Source of the DNA: an uncultured Alphaproteobacteria bacterium
Lineage (GTDB): Bacteria; Pseudomonadota; Alphaproteobacteria; HIMB59; GCA-002718135
Reading direction: 5' to 3'
Length of the DNA: 64,000 nt
NCBI GenBank assembly: GCA_902623255.1
Contig: CACNSY010000002.1
Location: 36,408-100,407 of the forward strand
In this document: one piece after another, positions 33,621 to 43,060 of the stretch
Layout: every line of letters starts with the position of its first letter
How positions within the stretch are numbered: the first letter of the stretch is position 1
The notes under the pieces: generated by a model
Told to the model about the DNA's origin: nothing
What the model saw: only the letters and a program-made list of their open reading frames with translations
Databases searched by the model: none
Position numbers and translations under genes: made by a program

Positions 33621-34436
33621 CTAACTGGGTAAAGGATAATGTTCAGCTATGAACTTCTTTAGAATTTCTAATGTTTGATCTGCTTCTTCTAGGAGCATCA
33701 TATGACCACAATCTTCAATAATCTTTACTTCCGAGCCTTTAATATAATCAGCAAGAATTTTTCCATCTTTTAAACGGCACATTCTATCTTGTGCACCTAA
33801 TATAGAAAGAGTTGGTAAATCTAACTTTTTAGCAATCTCAGGTCCGTTTTTATAATTATCGCATGCTCTAAAATCGACACCTAAGGTATCTTTAATTTCT
33901 TTATTTTGAACTATCATAGATCCAACATTTAGGTGATATAAACCAGGAACAGGATGACCTCCAAAATGTCCTGCAGGCCCGTGCGCAAAATCCATCATAA
34001 GATCAACAGCCTTAGGATTACTCTCTTCAGCAAGCCTTAATAGTTCAGGATTCATTGGAATTGCAGATGCACCACCCATAAGAGTTAACGTTTTAATTTT
34101 TTCTGGGTGTTGGGCAACACATTCCATTGTTACAAGACATCCTTGAGAATGTCCAACTAGTGAAGCTTCTTTACATCCAACTGCTCCAATTACATCGCCA
34201 ACCCAGTTTCCCATTTCTTCAATAGATTTTAAACTTTCACCAGAAGAAAGTCCGTGACCTGGTAAATCAACGGCTAAAACGCTGTATCCACGGAATGCAA
34301 AGTAGCGCGTTTGTAAAACCCAAACCATGTGACTTAGTCCACTACCGTGAACGAAGATTATAAGAGGTTTATTTTTATCAAAAGGTCTGCCTCCAGTGGA
34401 GGCAAACGTATCAATTCCGCGAACTTTAAACTTCAT
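33621..34436 (-). CDS. Alpha/beta hydrolase
   Basis: A 271-residue alpha/beta hydrolase fold protein. The oxyanion strand is IIFVHGSGLSHMVW, the nucleophile is the Ser of VGHSQGC (about residue 96), a likely acid is in GAQDRMC, and the base is the His of DCGHMMLLEE. It is the last gene of the metY-acyl-CoA ligase-fadN-like series on the minus strand, with no gap after metY (stop and start adjacent). It may hydrolyse a thioester or ester produced by that pathway, but the substrate is not identifiable. Confidence 0.85.
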   Translation of the reverse strand: MKFKVRGIDTFASTGGRPFDKNKPLIIFVHGSGLSHMVWVLQTRYFAFRGYSVLAVDLPGHGLSSGESLKSIEEMGNWVGDVIGAVGCKEASLVGHSQGCLVTMECVAQHPEKIKTLTLMGGASAIPMNPELLRLAEESNPKAVDLMMDFAHGPAGHFGGHPVPGLYHLNVGSMIVQNKEIKDTLGVDFRACDNYKNGPEIAKKLDLPTLSILGAQDRMCRLKDGKILADYIKGSEVKIIEDCGHMMLLEEADQTLEILKKFIAEHYPLPS

Positions 34437-35747
34437 TTATTTGTTTGCAACTAAACGTGGTTTTTTTGCTGCTCTAAATCCATCTTCGAAATCGTTTACA
34501 ATATCTTCAAAGTCTTCTAAACCAACAGATAATCTAATCATATCATGAGATAATCCAGCAAATTTTAAAGTTGCCTCATCCATTTGTGAGTGCGTTGCAG
34601 ATGCTGGATGTATAACTAGTGTTCTCGCATCACCTACATTTGCTAAATGCGATGCAAGTTTAACATTATTAATAAATGCAGCTCCAGCCTCTTTGCCACC
34701 TTTAATTCCAAAGGCGATCATTGATCCTGTACCCTTAGGTAGAATTTTTTCTGCTAGTTCTTTGTCTGGATGTCCTGGTGCGCTAGCATGTGAAACCCAA
34801 GCAACACTCTCATGATTTGATAAATACTCAACCATTTTCAAAGCGTTAGAACAATGTTTTTCCATTCGAAGAGAGAGAGTTTCTAAACCATGTAAAATAT
34901 TCCATGCATTTTGTGGTGCTAAACAAGGCCCCATATCTCTCATACCCTCAGCTCTTGCCATCATTGTAAAAGCTGTTGGGCCAAATTCTTCTGCAAATGA
35001 TAATCCATGATAGCCCTCGTAAGGTTCTGTCATAGAGGGAAATTTATCATTTTGCATCCAATCAAAAGTTCCACCTTCAACTAATATTCCTGCCATAGAA
35101 GAACCATTACCACTCATCCATTTAGTTAGTGAGTGTACAACAAGGTCAGCTCCGTGTTCAAAAGGTCTACACAAATAAGGAGTTTGATAAGTACTATCAA
35201 TAATTAGTGGGATACCAGCTTCTTTTGCTATGTTTGAAACTTCAGGCATGTTCATCAATTCATTACCAGGATTACCAACAAGCTCACCAAAAATACCTTT
35301 GGTATTTGGTTGAATTGCTTTTTTAAAACCTTCTGTATCTCTTGGTTTTACAAAAGTTGTTTTAATACCAAACTTAGGAAGGGTTAATCTAAATAAATTT
35401 ACAGTTCCACCGTAAAGCTGAGAAGAAACAACCATGTGATCACCGGCGTTACAAAGGGTCATAATAGTTAAAAATATTGCACTCATTCCAGATGCAGTTG
35501 CAAGAGCAGCTGTTCCTCCTTCAAGTGCACAAACTCTTTCTTCTAGAACTTGTACTGTTGGGTTGGACATACGACTATAAATATGACCACCTCTTTCTAA
35601 ATTAAAAAGTGCTGCCGCATGATCAACATCATCAAACATATATGAAGTTGTTTGATAAATTGGTACTTGCCTTGAGCCAGCGTTTTTACTTGGTTGATAA
35701 CCAGCATGTAGACTTAGTGTGTCAAATTTATAAGTTTTTGGATCCAT
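34437..35747 (-). CDS. metY: O-acetylhomoserine aminocarboxypropyltransferase (sulfhydrylase)
   Basis: A 436-residue PLP enzyme of the Cys/Met-metabolism family that joins O-acetylhomoserine with sulfide or methanethiol to give homocysteine or methionine. TLSLHAGYQP and VPIYQTTSYMFDD open the protein as in MetY. The phosphate-binding ATASGMSAI and the PLP lysine in VVHSLTKWMSGNG are present. metX, which makes O-acetylhomoserine, is at 46.2 kb. Here it is co-transcribed with an acyl-CoA ligase, immediately following it, which raises the possibility of methanethiol capture. It could alternatively be a methionine gamma-lyase-type enzyme. Confidence 0.88.
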   Translation of the reverse strand: MDPKTYKFDTLSLHAGYQPSKNAGSRQVPIYQTTSYMFDDVDHAAALFNLERGGHIYSRMSNPTVQVLEERVCALEGGTAALATASGMSAIFLTIMTLCNAGDHMVVSSQLYGGTVNLFRLTLPKFGIKTTFVKPRDTEGFKKAIQPNTKGIFGELVGNPGNELMNMPEVSNIAKEAGIPLIIDSTYQTPYLCRPFEHGADLVVHSLTKWMSGNGSSMAGILVEGGTFDWMQNDKFPSMTEPYEGYHGLSFAEEFGPTAFTMMARAEGMRDMGPCLAPQNAWNILHGLETLSLRMEKHCSNALKMVEYLSNHESVAWVSHASAPGHPDKELAEKILPKGTGSMIAFGIKGGKEAGAAFINNVKLASHLANVGDARTLVIHPASATHSQMDEATLKFAGLSHDMIRLSVGLEDFEDIVNDFEDGFRAAKKPRLVANK

Positions 35748-37379
35748 TTATAACTCCTTTGCTTTTGTTCTTAATTCAAACTTTTGTATCTTCCCAGTTG
35801 ATGTTTTTGGTAATTCACCAAAGATTACATGCTTTGGTCTTTTAAATCCAGCCATATTTTCTTTACAAAACTGAATTATATCCTCTTCTGTGGCATTTTT
35901 TCCAGGAGCTAGTTCTACAAAAGCACATGGTGTTTCACCCCACTTCTCATCTGGCTTGGCAACTACTGCAACCAAGGAAACAGCTGGGTGTTTAGCAACA
36001 ACATTTTCAACTTCCACAGATGAAATATTTTCTCCTCCAGAAATTATGATATCTTTCGATCTATCTTTTATTTGAATATATCCATCAGGATAGACAACCG
36101 CTAAATCACCGGAGTGAAACCATCCATTATTCATGGATGTTTCAGTCGCCTCTTTATTTTTATAATATCCTTTCATTACTACATTACCTCGAATTAAAAT
36201 CTCTCCCATGGTTTCTCCATCCATCGGGACTTTTTCATAGGTCTCTGGATCAGCAACACATACTTCTTCAGTATTTGGGTAACGAACACCTTGTCTTGCT
36301 TTAATATCAGCTTTTTCAGATTTTGATTGTGATTCCCATTCTTCATTCCAAGCACACTGAAGGATATGACCGTATGTTTCAGTTAATCCATATACATGCA
36401 TAACTTCAAAACCTAAGTTATCCATCTTTTCAAGAATTGCACTCGTTGGTGGAGCACCAGCAGTTAATACATATACTTTATGATTTATTTCTTTTTTATC
36501 TTTTTCATCAGCATTAGCAATTAAACTTAAAACTATAGGAGCGCCTCCAAAATGAGTTACTTTGTATTTATCTATTAAATTATAAATATCTTTTGCAACA
36601 ATGTACCTGCAGCAAATAATTTTTGCATGTATTAAAGCGGCTGTCCAAGGGTAGCCCCATCCGTTACAGTGGAACATTGGAACAGTATAAAGAAATGTTA
36701 ATTTATTAGGCATGTTCCATGCCGTAACACTTCCTGTAGACATTAAATATGATCCACGGTGGTGATACACAACACCTTTTGGTTTACCAGTTGTGCCTGA
36801 TGTATAGCTTAGTGAGATTGCTTGCCATTCATCTTCAGGTAAAGACCAATTATAATTGTCATCACCTGTTTGTAAAAATTCTTCATATGTCATTTCTCCT
36901 ATTTGTTCACCCTCACCATCTTTAAAAACTGCCTGATCATCATGAATGTCAATAATAGGAATATTCTTCCCATATATTTTTAAAGCCTTTTTCATTGTAG
37001 GTGAAAATTGAGTATCAGTTATAAGAAGTTTTGCATCACTATGATCTAGAATATACGCAATTGTATCTGCATCAAGTCTAGTATTGATCGTATTAATAAC
37101 GCCACCAGTCATTGGGATAGAATAATGTGCTTCGAATAATTCTGGAGTATTTGCCGCTATGATTGAAACGGTACTTCCTTTTGTAATTCCTTTTTTTGCT
37201 AATGCACTAGCAAACTTGGTACATCGATTATAGGTTTCAAGCCAAGTGTAACTTCTTTTTCCATAAACTAAAGAGTCATAGTTTGGATAAATATCTTTCA
37301 CGCGAGTTATAAAACTTAATGGTGATAGTGGAACAAAATTGGCTGAATTTTTATCTAGGTTTGTATCAAAATTACTCAT
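35748..37379 (-). CDS. Acyl-CoA synthetase (ANL family; DmdB-like candidate)
   Basis: A 543-residue AMP-forming acyl-CoA ligase. The ATP motif LSYTSGTTGKPKGVVYHHRG lies near residues 192-211. YGLTETYG, GWFHSGDLAV, SKDIIISGGENISSVEVE and the C-terminal lysine in PKTSTGKIQK are all in place. The overall type resembles medium-chain ligases, including the methylmercaptopropionate-CoA ligase DmdB. Its place directly upstream of metY and downstream of a fadN-like gene makes a sulfur-acyl substrate possible; a general short/medium-chain fatty acid ligase is the plain alternative. Confidence 0.85.
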   Translation of the reverse strand: MSNFDTNLDKNSANFVPLSPLSFITRVKDIYPNYDSLVYGKRSYTWLETYNRCTKFASALAKKGITKGSTVSIIAANTPELFEAHYSIPMTGGVINTINTRLDADTIAYILDHSDAKLLITDTQFSPTMKKALKIYGKNIPIIDIHDDQAVFKDGEGEQIGEMTYEEFLQTGDDNYNWSLPEDEWQAISLSYTSGTTGKPKGVVYHHRGSYLMSTGSVTAWNMPNKLTFLYTVPMFHCNGWGYPWTAALIHAKIICCRYIVAKDIYNLIDKYKVTHFGGAPIVLSLIANADEKDKKEINHKVYVLTAGAPPTSAILEKMDNLGFEVMHVYGLTETYGHILQCAWNEEWESQSKSEKADIKARQGVRYPNTEEVCVADPETYEKVPMDGETMGEILIRGNVVMKGYYKNKEATETSMNNGWFHSGDLAVVYPDGYIQIKDRSKDIIISGGENISSVEVENVVAKHPAVSLVAVVAKPDEKWGETPCAFVELAPGKNATEEDIIQFCKENMAGFKRPKHVIFGELPKTSTGKIQKFELRTKAKEL

Positions 37380-37417
37380 CTGTTTCCTAAAAGGATCAAA
37401 TACTACAAGAAATTAAT

Positions 37418-39652
37418 TTAATTTACTAATGGTTTTCCAGTTTCAAGTGTATGTTTTATTCGCTCTTGAGTTTTAGGCATCTGGATAAGTCTCATGAAAG
37501 CTTCCAATTCAAGATTATAAAGATCATCTTCACTTAATTCATTATCAATATTTGTATTTCCACCACTAAGTACAAAAGCAATTTGCTTACCTACTTCTAA
37601 TCCGTGGTCTAAAATTTTATTTTCATTATATAGTGCTTCAAGTTTTTCAAACATTTTATCTCTGACAGCACTACCGCCTAAATTGAATTTAGGTTGAGAT
37701 GGTTTTTCATAACCTCCCTCAATATTATTTAATAAATCGATAGCTGTTGATAATTGTCTGTCTCTATTTATTACCACCTTATCCTTTTCTAAAAAGAATT
37801 GATTTGGCAGCGCTTCATTTGGTGAGGTAGCAGTAATAGCGTAACCAATAAGATCAAAAACTTTCATAGACGCATGTTCAGAATTTTTTTTACCTTCTGG
37901 AGTTTGTAACCAACGCCACAGCATTTCCTTACAACCCCCACCAGCAGGAATGAGTCCAACTAAAGATTCAACTAGTCCAAGAACAACATTTGTATGAGCA
38001 ACGTTATAATCACAATGCAATACCACTTCAAAACCACCGCCAATAGCAAGTCCTGATGGCGCAGCAATAAAAGGCTTATCTGCATATTTTATTGTTTTAC
38101 ACGTTTGTTGGAAATCAATTATAAATTTTTCAATTTTAGACCATTCATTATTTTTAGCAAATTCCATGACATAATTTAAATTTACACCAGCAGAAAATTG
38201 CATTGCATCATTAATCACAATTGTGCTTTTATTATTTTGAGCAGCTTCTTTTAACGCTAACATAGAGTCAGTATCTAAAGCGTTTGCCTTAGTAGTAAAT
38301 TCAACAACCTGATATGATGAAGCATTTTTAATATTAGCAGAAGGGTTCTCAAAAGTTTTTTGTAAATTTAACGATCTTAAATTATCAACACTTGAATCTA
38401 AATATCCAGGTCTTTTTTTAAATTCAAAAACTCCCTTTAGATCTTTAAAGAAGTTAATATCAGTATTTTGATCAATAAAATTTTTTGTATCAATATTTGA
38501 AAGCATTTCAAAAGGGCCAACAGTCCAATTAAAACCTAATCTTAGTGCATCATCTATGTCTATATATTTTGATGATACATCAGGGATTAAATATGCAGCA
38601 TACCTAATTACTTTTGTCAGAATTGATTTTGCATATTCACCGTATTTGTCTTTTCTTTGAATGAGTTTATTTATGTCAATTTTATTTCCCATGCCTAAAT
38701 TAATTTTCTGACTTGGGTGATACTCGCCAGTTTCTAAATTAATTGCTTCAAGAATTTTTTTACCATCAGATTTATTCATTCTATAAAAACCACCCTTACC
38801 TTTTCTTCCTGTATACCCAGTTTCAATAAGTTTTGTGACCAATGGAATTTCTTGTGCAACCTCTTGGAAAGGATCTTCTTTTGGGAGTTCTTTGATAAAA
38901 CTTTTTAAAACATCAGCCATCAAATCGATACCAATTAAATCGTATAGCCCAAAAATTCCAGTCTTCGGGATACCCATTGGTCTTCCAAATACAGCATCAG
39001 CTTCTTCAATTGATATCTTCATTTTAAAAGCTTCAGTCATAGCAACTTGCATTGCATAAACTCCAATTCTGTTTCCAATAAATCCTGGAGTGTCGTTACA
39101 AATAATTACACCTTTACCAAGTTTTTCATCACAAAATTGTTTTAATAAATTTATTTTTTCAATGTCATTAACTTCTTCAGTTACTATCTCGAGCAATGCC
39201 ATATATCGAACTGGGTTAAAAAAATGAGTAATGCAAAAATTTTTTTTCATTTCATCTGACATATTTGCCGATAGGATTTTTAATGGAATTGTAGATGTAT
39301 TAGATGAAATTATAGAATTGTTCTTTCTTGTAGTCTGAATTTTATCATAAATGTTATGTTTAATATCTATTCTCTCAACAACAGCCTCCACAACCCAATC
39401 AGCTTCCGCAACTTCATTAAAGTCATCCTCAATATTTCCAACCTTAATTAATTCTGCTTTGTTTTTTTCTACTAAAAGTGGAGGTCGTGATTTTTTAATT
39501 CTTTCTTTAGCGTTTTCTGTAATTTGGTTTCTAGATCCTTCTTTTGAAGGTAAGTCTAGAAGTGTAACATCAATATTAGCATTTGCTATTTGGGCTGCGA
39601 TTCCGCTGCCCATAGTGCCAGATCCTATTACTACTACTTTTTTAATATTCAT
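37418..39652 (-). CDS. 3-hydroxyacyl-CoA dehydrogenase/enoyl-CoA hydratase fusion (FadN-like order)
   Basis: A 744-residue bifunctional beta-oxidation enzyme. The N-terminal NAD domain (VVIGSGTMGSGIAAQIANANIDVTLLD, residues 5-31) and 3-hydroxyacyl-CoA dehydrogenase C-terminal domain (to about 295) come first. The enoyl-CoA hydratase/isomerase domain follows (FSAGVNLNYV through LVGLIPAGGGCKEML, about 490-600). This is the reverse of FadB/FadJ and like FadN of Bacillus. No thiolase or acyl-CoA dehydrogenase is beside it. It leads the operon with the acyl-CoA ligase, metY and alpha/beta hydrolase. Confidence 0.9.
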   Translation of the reverse strand: MNIKKVVVIGSGTMGSGIAAQIANANIDVTLLDLPSKEGSRNQITENAKERIKKSRPPLLVEKNKAELIKVGNIEDDFNEVAEADWVVEAVVERIDIKHNIYDKIQTTRKNNSIISSNTSTIPLKILSANMSDEMKKNFCITHFFNPVRYMALLEIVTEEVNDIEKINLLKQFCDEKLGKGVIICNDTPGFIGNRIGVYAMQVAMTEAFKMKISIEEADAVFGRPMGIPKTGIFGLYDLIGIDLMADVLKSFIKELPKEDPFQEVAQEIPLVTKLIETGYTGRKGKGGFYRMNKSDGKKILEAINLETGEYHPSQKINLGMGNKIDINKLIQRKDKYGEYAKSILTKVIRYAAYLIPDVSSKYIDIDDALRLGFNWTVGPFEMLSNIDTKNFIDQNTDINFFKDLKGVFEFKKRPGYLDSSVDNLRSLNLQKTFENPSANIKNASSYQVVEFTTKANALDTDSMLALKEAAQNNKSTIVINDAMQFSAGVNLNYVMEFAKNNEWSKIEKFIIDFQQTCKTIKYADKPFIAAPSGLAIGGGFEVVLHCDYNVAHTNVVLGLVESLVGLIPAGGGCKEMLWRWLQTPEGKKNSEHASMKVFDLIGYAITATSPNEALPNQFFLEKDKVVINRDRQLSTAIDLLNNIEGGYEKPSQPKFNLGGSAVRDKMFEKLEALYNENKILDHGLEVGKQIAFVLSGGNTNIDNELSEDDLYNLELEAFMRLIQMPKTQERIKHTLETGKPLVN

Positions 39653-39756
39653 GTGAGTTCTATAAAGGTGAGCTTATATAAGAAAAATTTGCCGTATGAA
39701 AATAATTTAAGCATAAGGGTGGAAATTAATATAAATATCTCTTATAGGCGCGCAAA

Positions 39757-41139
39757 ATGAAAAAAAATCCTTCAAGAAATGTCCATTTTTCAAAAGGACC
39801 TAGTGAGATTTTAGATGCAATTAATACGTCTATAGATATCGATCAACGTCTGTATAAAGAAGATATAACTGGGTCAATAGCGCATGCTAGAATGCTCGGT
39901 AAACAAAAAATAATAAATAAAAAAGAACAAAGTGCAATAGTCTCTGGACTTAAAGCAATTGAAAGAGATATTGAAAAAAACAAGGTCGTATTTTCAAAAA
40001 AACTTGAAGATATTCATATGAACATTGAAAGTTTATTATTTAAGAAAATTGGAAAAATTGCAGGAAAGCTTCATACTGCAAGATCTAGAAATGATCAGGT
40101 AGTAACTGATTTAAAATTATGGGTTAAAAAAGAATCTAAAATTTTAGATAGTGAACTAAAAAAATTTCAGAGAACTTTAATTAATATTGCAACAAAAAAT
40201 ACTGAAACAATTATGCCAGGTTACACTCATTTACAGATTGCTCAACCAATAACATTGGCTCATCATGTTTTAGCTTACGTTGAAATGATTGGTAGAGACA
40301 GAACAAGACTTGAAGATTGTTTATATCGTCTTAATGAAAACCCATTAGGTGCAGCTGCACTTGCAGGGACTTCTTTTCCTATTGATAGAAAATATACAAC
40401 TAAAGAGTTGGGATTTAGAGAGCCAACAAAAAATGCTATGGACACTGTCTCAGATAGAGACTTTGTAATAGAATTTTTATTTGTTCTATCACTAATTGCT
40501 GTTCATTTATCAAAAATAGCAGAGGAAATAGTACTTTGGTCAAATCAACAATTTAATTTTATCAATTTACCAGATGATCTTTCAACTGGTAGTTCAATTA
40601 TGCCTCAGAAAAAAAATCCAGATGGTGCAGAGCTTGTTAGAGGAAAAACAAGTATTATCATTAGTAATTTAAGTTCAATGCTTAATATTATTAAAGGGTT
40701 ACCACTTTCTTATAGTAAAGACTTACAAGACGATAAACAAATAACATTTAATTCATACGACAATGTTACTTTATGTATAAAAGTTATGAATGAAATTTTA
40801 TCAAAATCTACATTCAACAAAACTAGAATGAAAGAGTTGATTGATAATTCAAATGCAACCGCTACCGATTTGGCTAATTGGTTGGTTCAAAATCTTAGAT
40901 ATTCATTTAGAGATGCTTATGTTGTTACAGGAAAGATTGTTTCTTATTGCTCAAAACAAGATAGAAACATAGATTCATTATCTCTTGGAGAATTAAAAAA
41001 ATTTGACAAAAATATAACAGCTGACGCAAAAAAAGTGCTATCAGCTACTAACAGTGTTAAATCAAAATCAAGTTTTGGGGGTACGGCTCCTGAAATTACT
41101 AAAAAAATTATAAAACTTGTTATAAAAAAATACTTATGA
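39757..41139 (+). CDS. argH: Argininosuccinate lyase
   Basis: A 460-residue lyase of the fumarase superfamily that splits argininosuccinate into arginine and fumarate. The superfamily signature GSSIMPQKKNPDGAELVRGK lies around residues 284-303. HTARSRNDQV and GYTHLQIAQP are further conserved blocks. Length is normal. It overlaps the small lipoprotein gene by 4 nt and starts the argH-lptM-lysA cluster common in proteobacteria. Confidence 0.95.
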   Translation: MKKNPSRNVHFSKGPSEILDAINTSIDIDQRLYKEDITGSIAHARMLGKQKIINKKEQSAIVSGLKAIERDIEKNKVVFSKKLEDIHMNIESLLFKKIGKIAGKLHTARSRNDQVVTDLKLWVKKESKILDSELKKFQRTLINIATKNTETIMPGYTHLQIAQPITLAHHVLAYVEMIGRDRTRLEDCLYRLNENPLGAAALAGTSFPIDRKYTTKELGFREPTKNAMDTVSDRDFVIEFLFVLSLIAVHLSKIAEEIVLWSNQQFNFINLPDDLSTGSSIMPQKKNPDGAELVRGKTSIIISNLSSMLNIIKGLPLSYSKDLQDDKQITFNSYDNVTLCIKVMNEILSKSTFNKTRMKELIDNSNATATDLANWLVQNLRYSFRDAYVVTGKIVSYCSKQDRNIDSLSLGELKKFDKNITADAKKVLSATNSVKSKSSFGGTAPEITKKIIKLVIKKYL

Positions 41140-41324
41140 TGATCAGATTAATATTATTATCATTTTTGTTGTTTACTTTTAGCTGTGGTAAAGTTGGTCC
41201 TTTAAGTTTGCCAGAAGATCAAGTAGACAAATCTGTAATTACATATCCATGTGATGAAGCATGTTTAGAGAAATTAGAAGAAGAGAAAAAACGTCAACAA
41301 TCCGTTATTATAAATACTGAATAA
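41136..41324 (+). CDS. lptM: LptM-like small lipoprotein
   Basis: A 62-residue predicted lipoprotein. A short signal peptide ends at Cys17, and the mature start CGKVGPLSLPED matches the CG-x-x-GPL-x-x-P pattern of LptM/YifL, which assists LPS-transport protein LptD. The -3 to -1 residues (TFS) make a weak lipobox. Its location between argH and lysA is the classic one for this family. The C-terminal tail is charged and has two more cysteines (CDEAC). Confidence 0.85.
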   Translation: MMIRLILLSFLLFTFSCGKVGPLSLPEDQVDKSVITYPCDEACLEKLEEEKKRQQSVIINTE

Positions 41325-42566
41325 ATGTTAACTTATAAAAATAACGACCCGTATATTGAGGGTACTTCTTTATATGACTTAGTTAAAGTTTGTCAGACAC
41401 CTTTTTATGTGTATTCACAACAAAAAATTATAAATCAAGTAAATAAAACTAAAGAAATTTTAGGTAACAATATTTTTTATTCAATTAAATCTAATTCAAA
41501 TCAAGCTATTTTGAAATTAATGAACTCGTTAGATATTGGAGCAGATGTAGTGTCAGTTGGTGAATTAAAAAGGGCCTTGGAAGCTGGTTTCGATCCAAAA
41601 AAAATAATTTTTGAAGGTGTTGGAAAATCTGAACAAGACTTACTCTATGCTATGCATAAAAACATACGTTTAATTAATACTGAATCTTTAGAAGAAATAA
41701 AACTACTCGATAGTTTAGCAAATGAAAAAAATAAAAACGTTGATATTGGTGTTAGACTTAATCCAGATGTTGATGGTGAGACTTTAAGTAAAATTTCAAC
41801 AGGAAAAAAAACTGATAAGTTTGGTATTGAATTTGAAAATTTAGATAAAATTATCAAATTAGTTAAAAGTTGTAAAAATTTAAATTTAATTGGTATTAGT
41901 TGTCATATTGGAAGTCAAATTAGTAAAATTGAGGCATATAAAAATACGTTTTCTCAAATGAAAATGGCTGCAAATAAGTTTATTGAATCAGGTATTAATA
42001 TCAAGCATGTAGATTTGGGTGGAGGTTTTCATGTTAAATATGAAGAATCTGATCCTGACTTTAATATTGAGATGGTAAAAGAAGAACTTGATAATTGTTT
42101 TACGCAAACAAACTATGAATTATCATTTGAGCCTGGTAGGTATTTAATTGCTGAGGCTGGATTTACAGTCACTTCTATTGTTACAATTAAAAATAATGGA
42201 GGTATAAATTATTTAATTGTTGATGCAGGAATGAATACATTGATACGTCCAGCCATGTATGGTGCACACCATGAAATTTTAGCGATTGATGTAAAATCAG
42301 AGGAAATTATGGATTATGCTATTGCTGGTCCAATTTGTGAAAGTTCAGATGTTTTTTTAAAAAATATTAAATTGGCTAAACAAAAAATTGGCAATCTACT
42401 GGTTATAAAAAATACAGGAGCCTATGGAAAAGTAATGTCTTCAAATTATAACTCTAGGCCACTGCCCTCTGAAATTTTAATAAACAATGATAATTATGCA
42501 ATTATTTATTCTCCAGAAAAAATTGAGAAAATAATTGAAGCTGATATTATTCCTAGCTGGTTGTAA
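41325..42566 (+). CDS. lysA: Diaminopimelate decarboxylase
   Basis: A 413-residue PLP decarboxylase catalysing the last step of lysine synthesis. The PLP lysine is in FYSIKSNSNQAIL, the glycine loop in HVDLGGGFHVKY, and the dimer-interface catalytic cysteine in GPICESSDVF. The EPGRYLIAEAG motif is also present. It begins directly after the lipoprotein stop. It converges with a zinc-ribbon gene. Confidence 0.95.
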   Translation: MLTYKNNDPYIEGTSLYDLVKVCQTPFYVYSQQKIINQVNKTKEILGNNIFYSIKSNSNQAILKLMNSLDIGADVVSVGELKRALEAGFDPKKIIFEGVGKSEQDLLYAMHKNIRLINTESLEEIKLLDSLANEKNKNVDIGVRLNPDVDGETLSKISTGKKTDKFGIEFENLDKIIKLVKSCKNLNLIGISCHIGSQISKIEAYKNTFSQMKMAANKFIESGINIKHVDLGGGFHVKYEESDPDFNIEMVKEELDNCFTQTNYELSFEPGRYLIAEAGFTVTSIVTIKNNGGINYLIVDAGMNTLIRPAMYGAHHEILAIDVKSEEIMDYAIAGPICESSDVFLKNIKLAKQKIGNLLVIKNTGAYGKVMSSNYNSRPLPSEILINNDNYAIIYSPEKIEKIIEADIIPSWL

Positions 42567-43010
42567 CTAATTTAGAGTATTGTGTATAATTTTAGCTAAG
42601 TCTGAAATTATCAAATTTAAATTAAAGAAAAATTCCCTAATATAGAAATCAATAATAATAAAAGTATTTACACCGTAGGATCGATAAATCCATATTGCTA
42701 AAATTACAACTATAGCTAGAGCAATTACTATCGTTGAATTAATAACACTTGGTTTTTCTTGTCTTACAACTGTACTTGGTAAATTTCTGACTGGATCTTT
42801 TTCTAATTTTTCTTTTTGGTTATTATTTTTTATATTTTGATCTAATTCTTCTTTTTTTGTAGATGGGACTGATGATGTAATGTCAGTATCATCTAATTCT
42901 TGAAACCATTGATGATTACAATTTGCGCATTCAACCATTCTACCATTTGGTTTAAGATCTGCAGAATTTACTAAATACTTGAATTCACAATTAGAGCAAA
43001 CAATGAACAT
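42567..43010 (-). CDS. MJ0042-type zinc-ribbon membrane protein
   Basis: A 147-residue protein with an N-terminal zinc ribbon (Cys5-x2-Cys8 and Cys28-x2-Cys31, with the NGRMVECANCNHQWF pattern) of the MJ0042 family. A charged linker follows and a transmembrane helix lies near residues 90-106 (IVIALAIVVILAIWIY). Alphaproteobacteria often have one such protein of unknown function. It lies between the convergent lysA and the divergent plsC. Confidence 0.82.
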   Translation of the reverse strand: MFIVCSNCEFKYLVNSADLKPNGRMVECANCNHQWFQELDDTDITSSVPSTKKEELDQNIKNNNQKEKLEKDPVRNLPSTVVRQEKPSVINSTIVIALAIVVILAIWIYRSYGVNTFIIIDFYIREFFFNLNLIISDLAKIIHNTLN

Positions 43011-43060
43011 AAATTATATATAGATCAGTCAGGCTAGTATATAAAACAAAATCATTAAGT

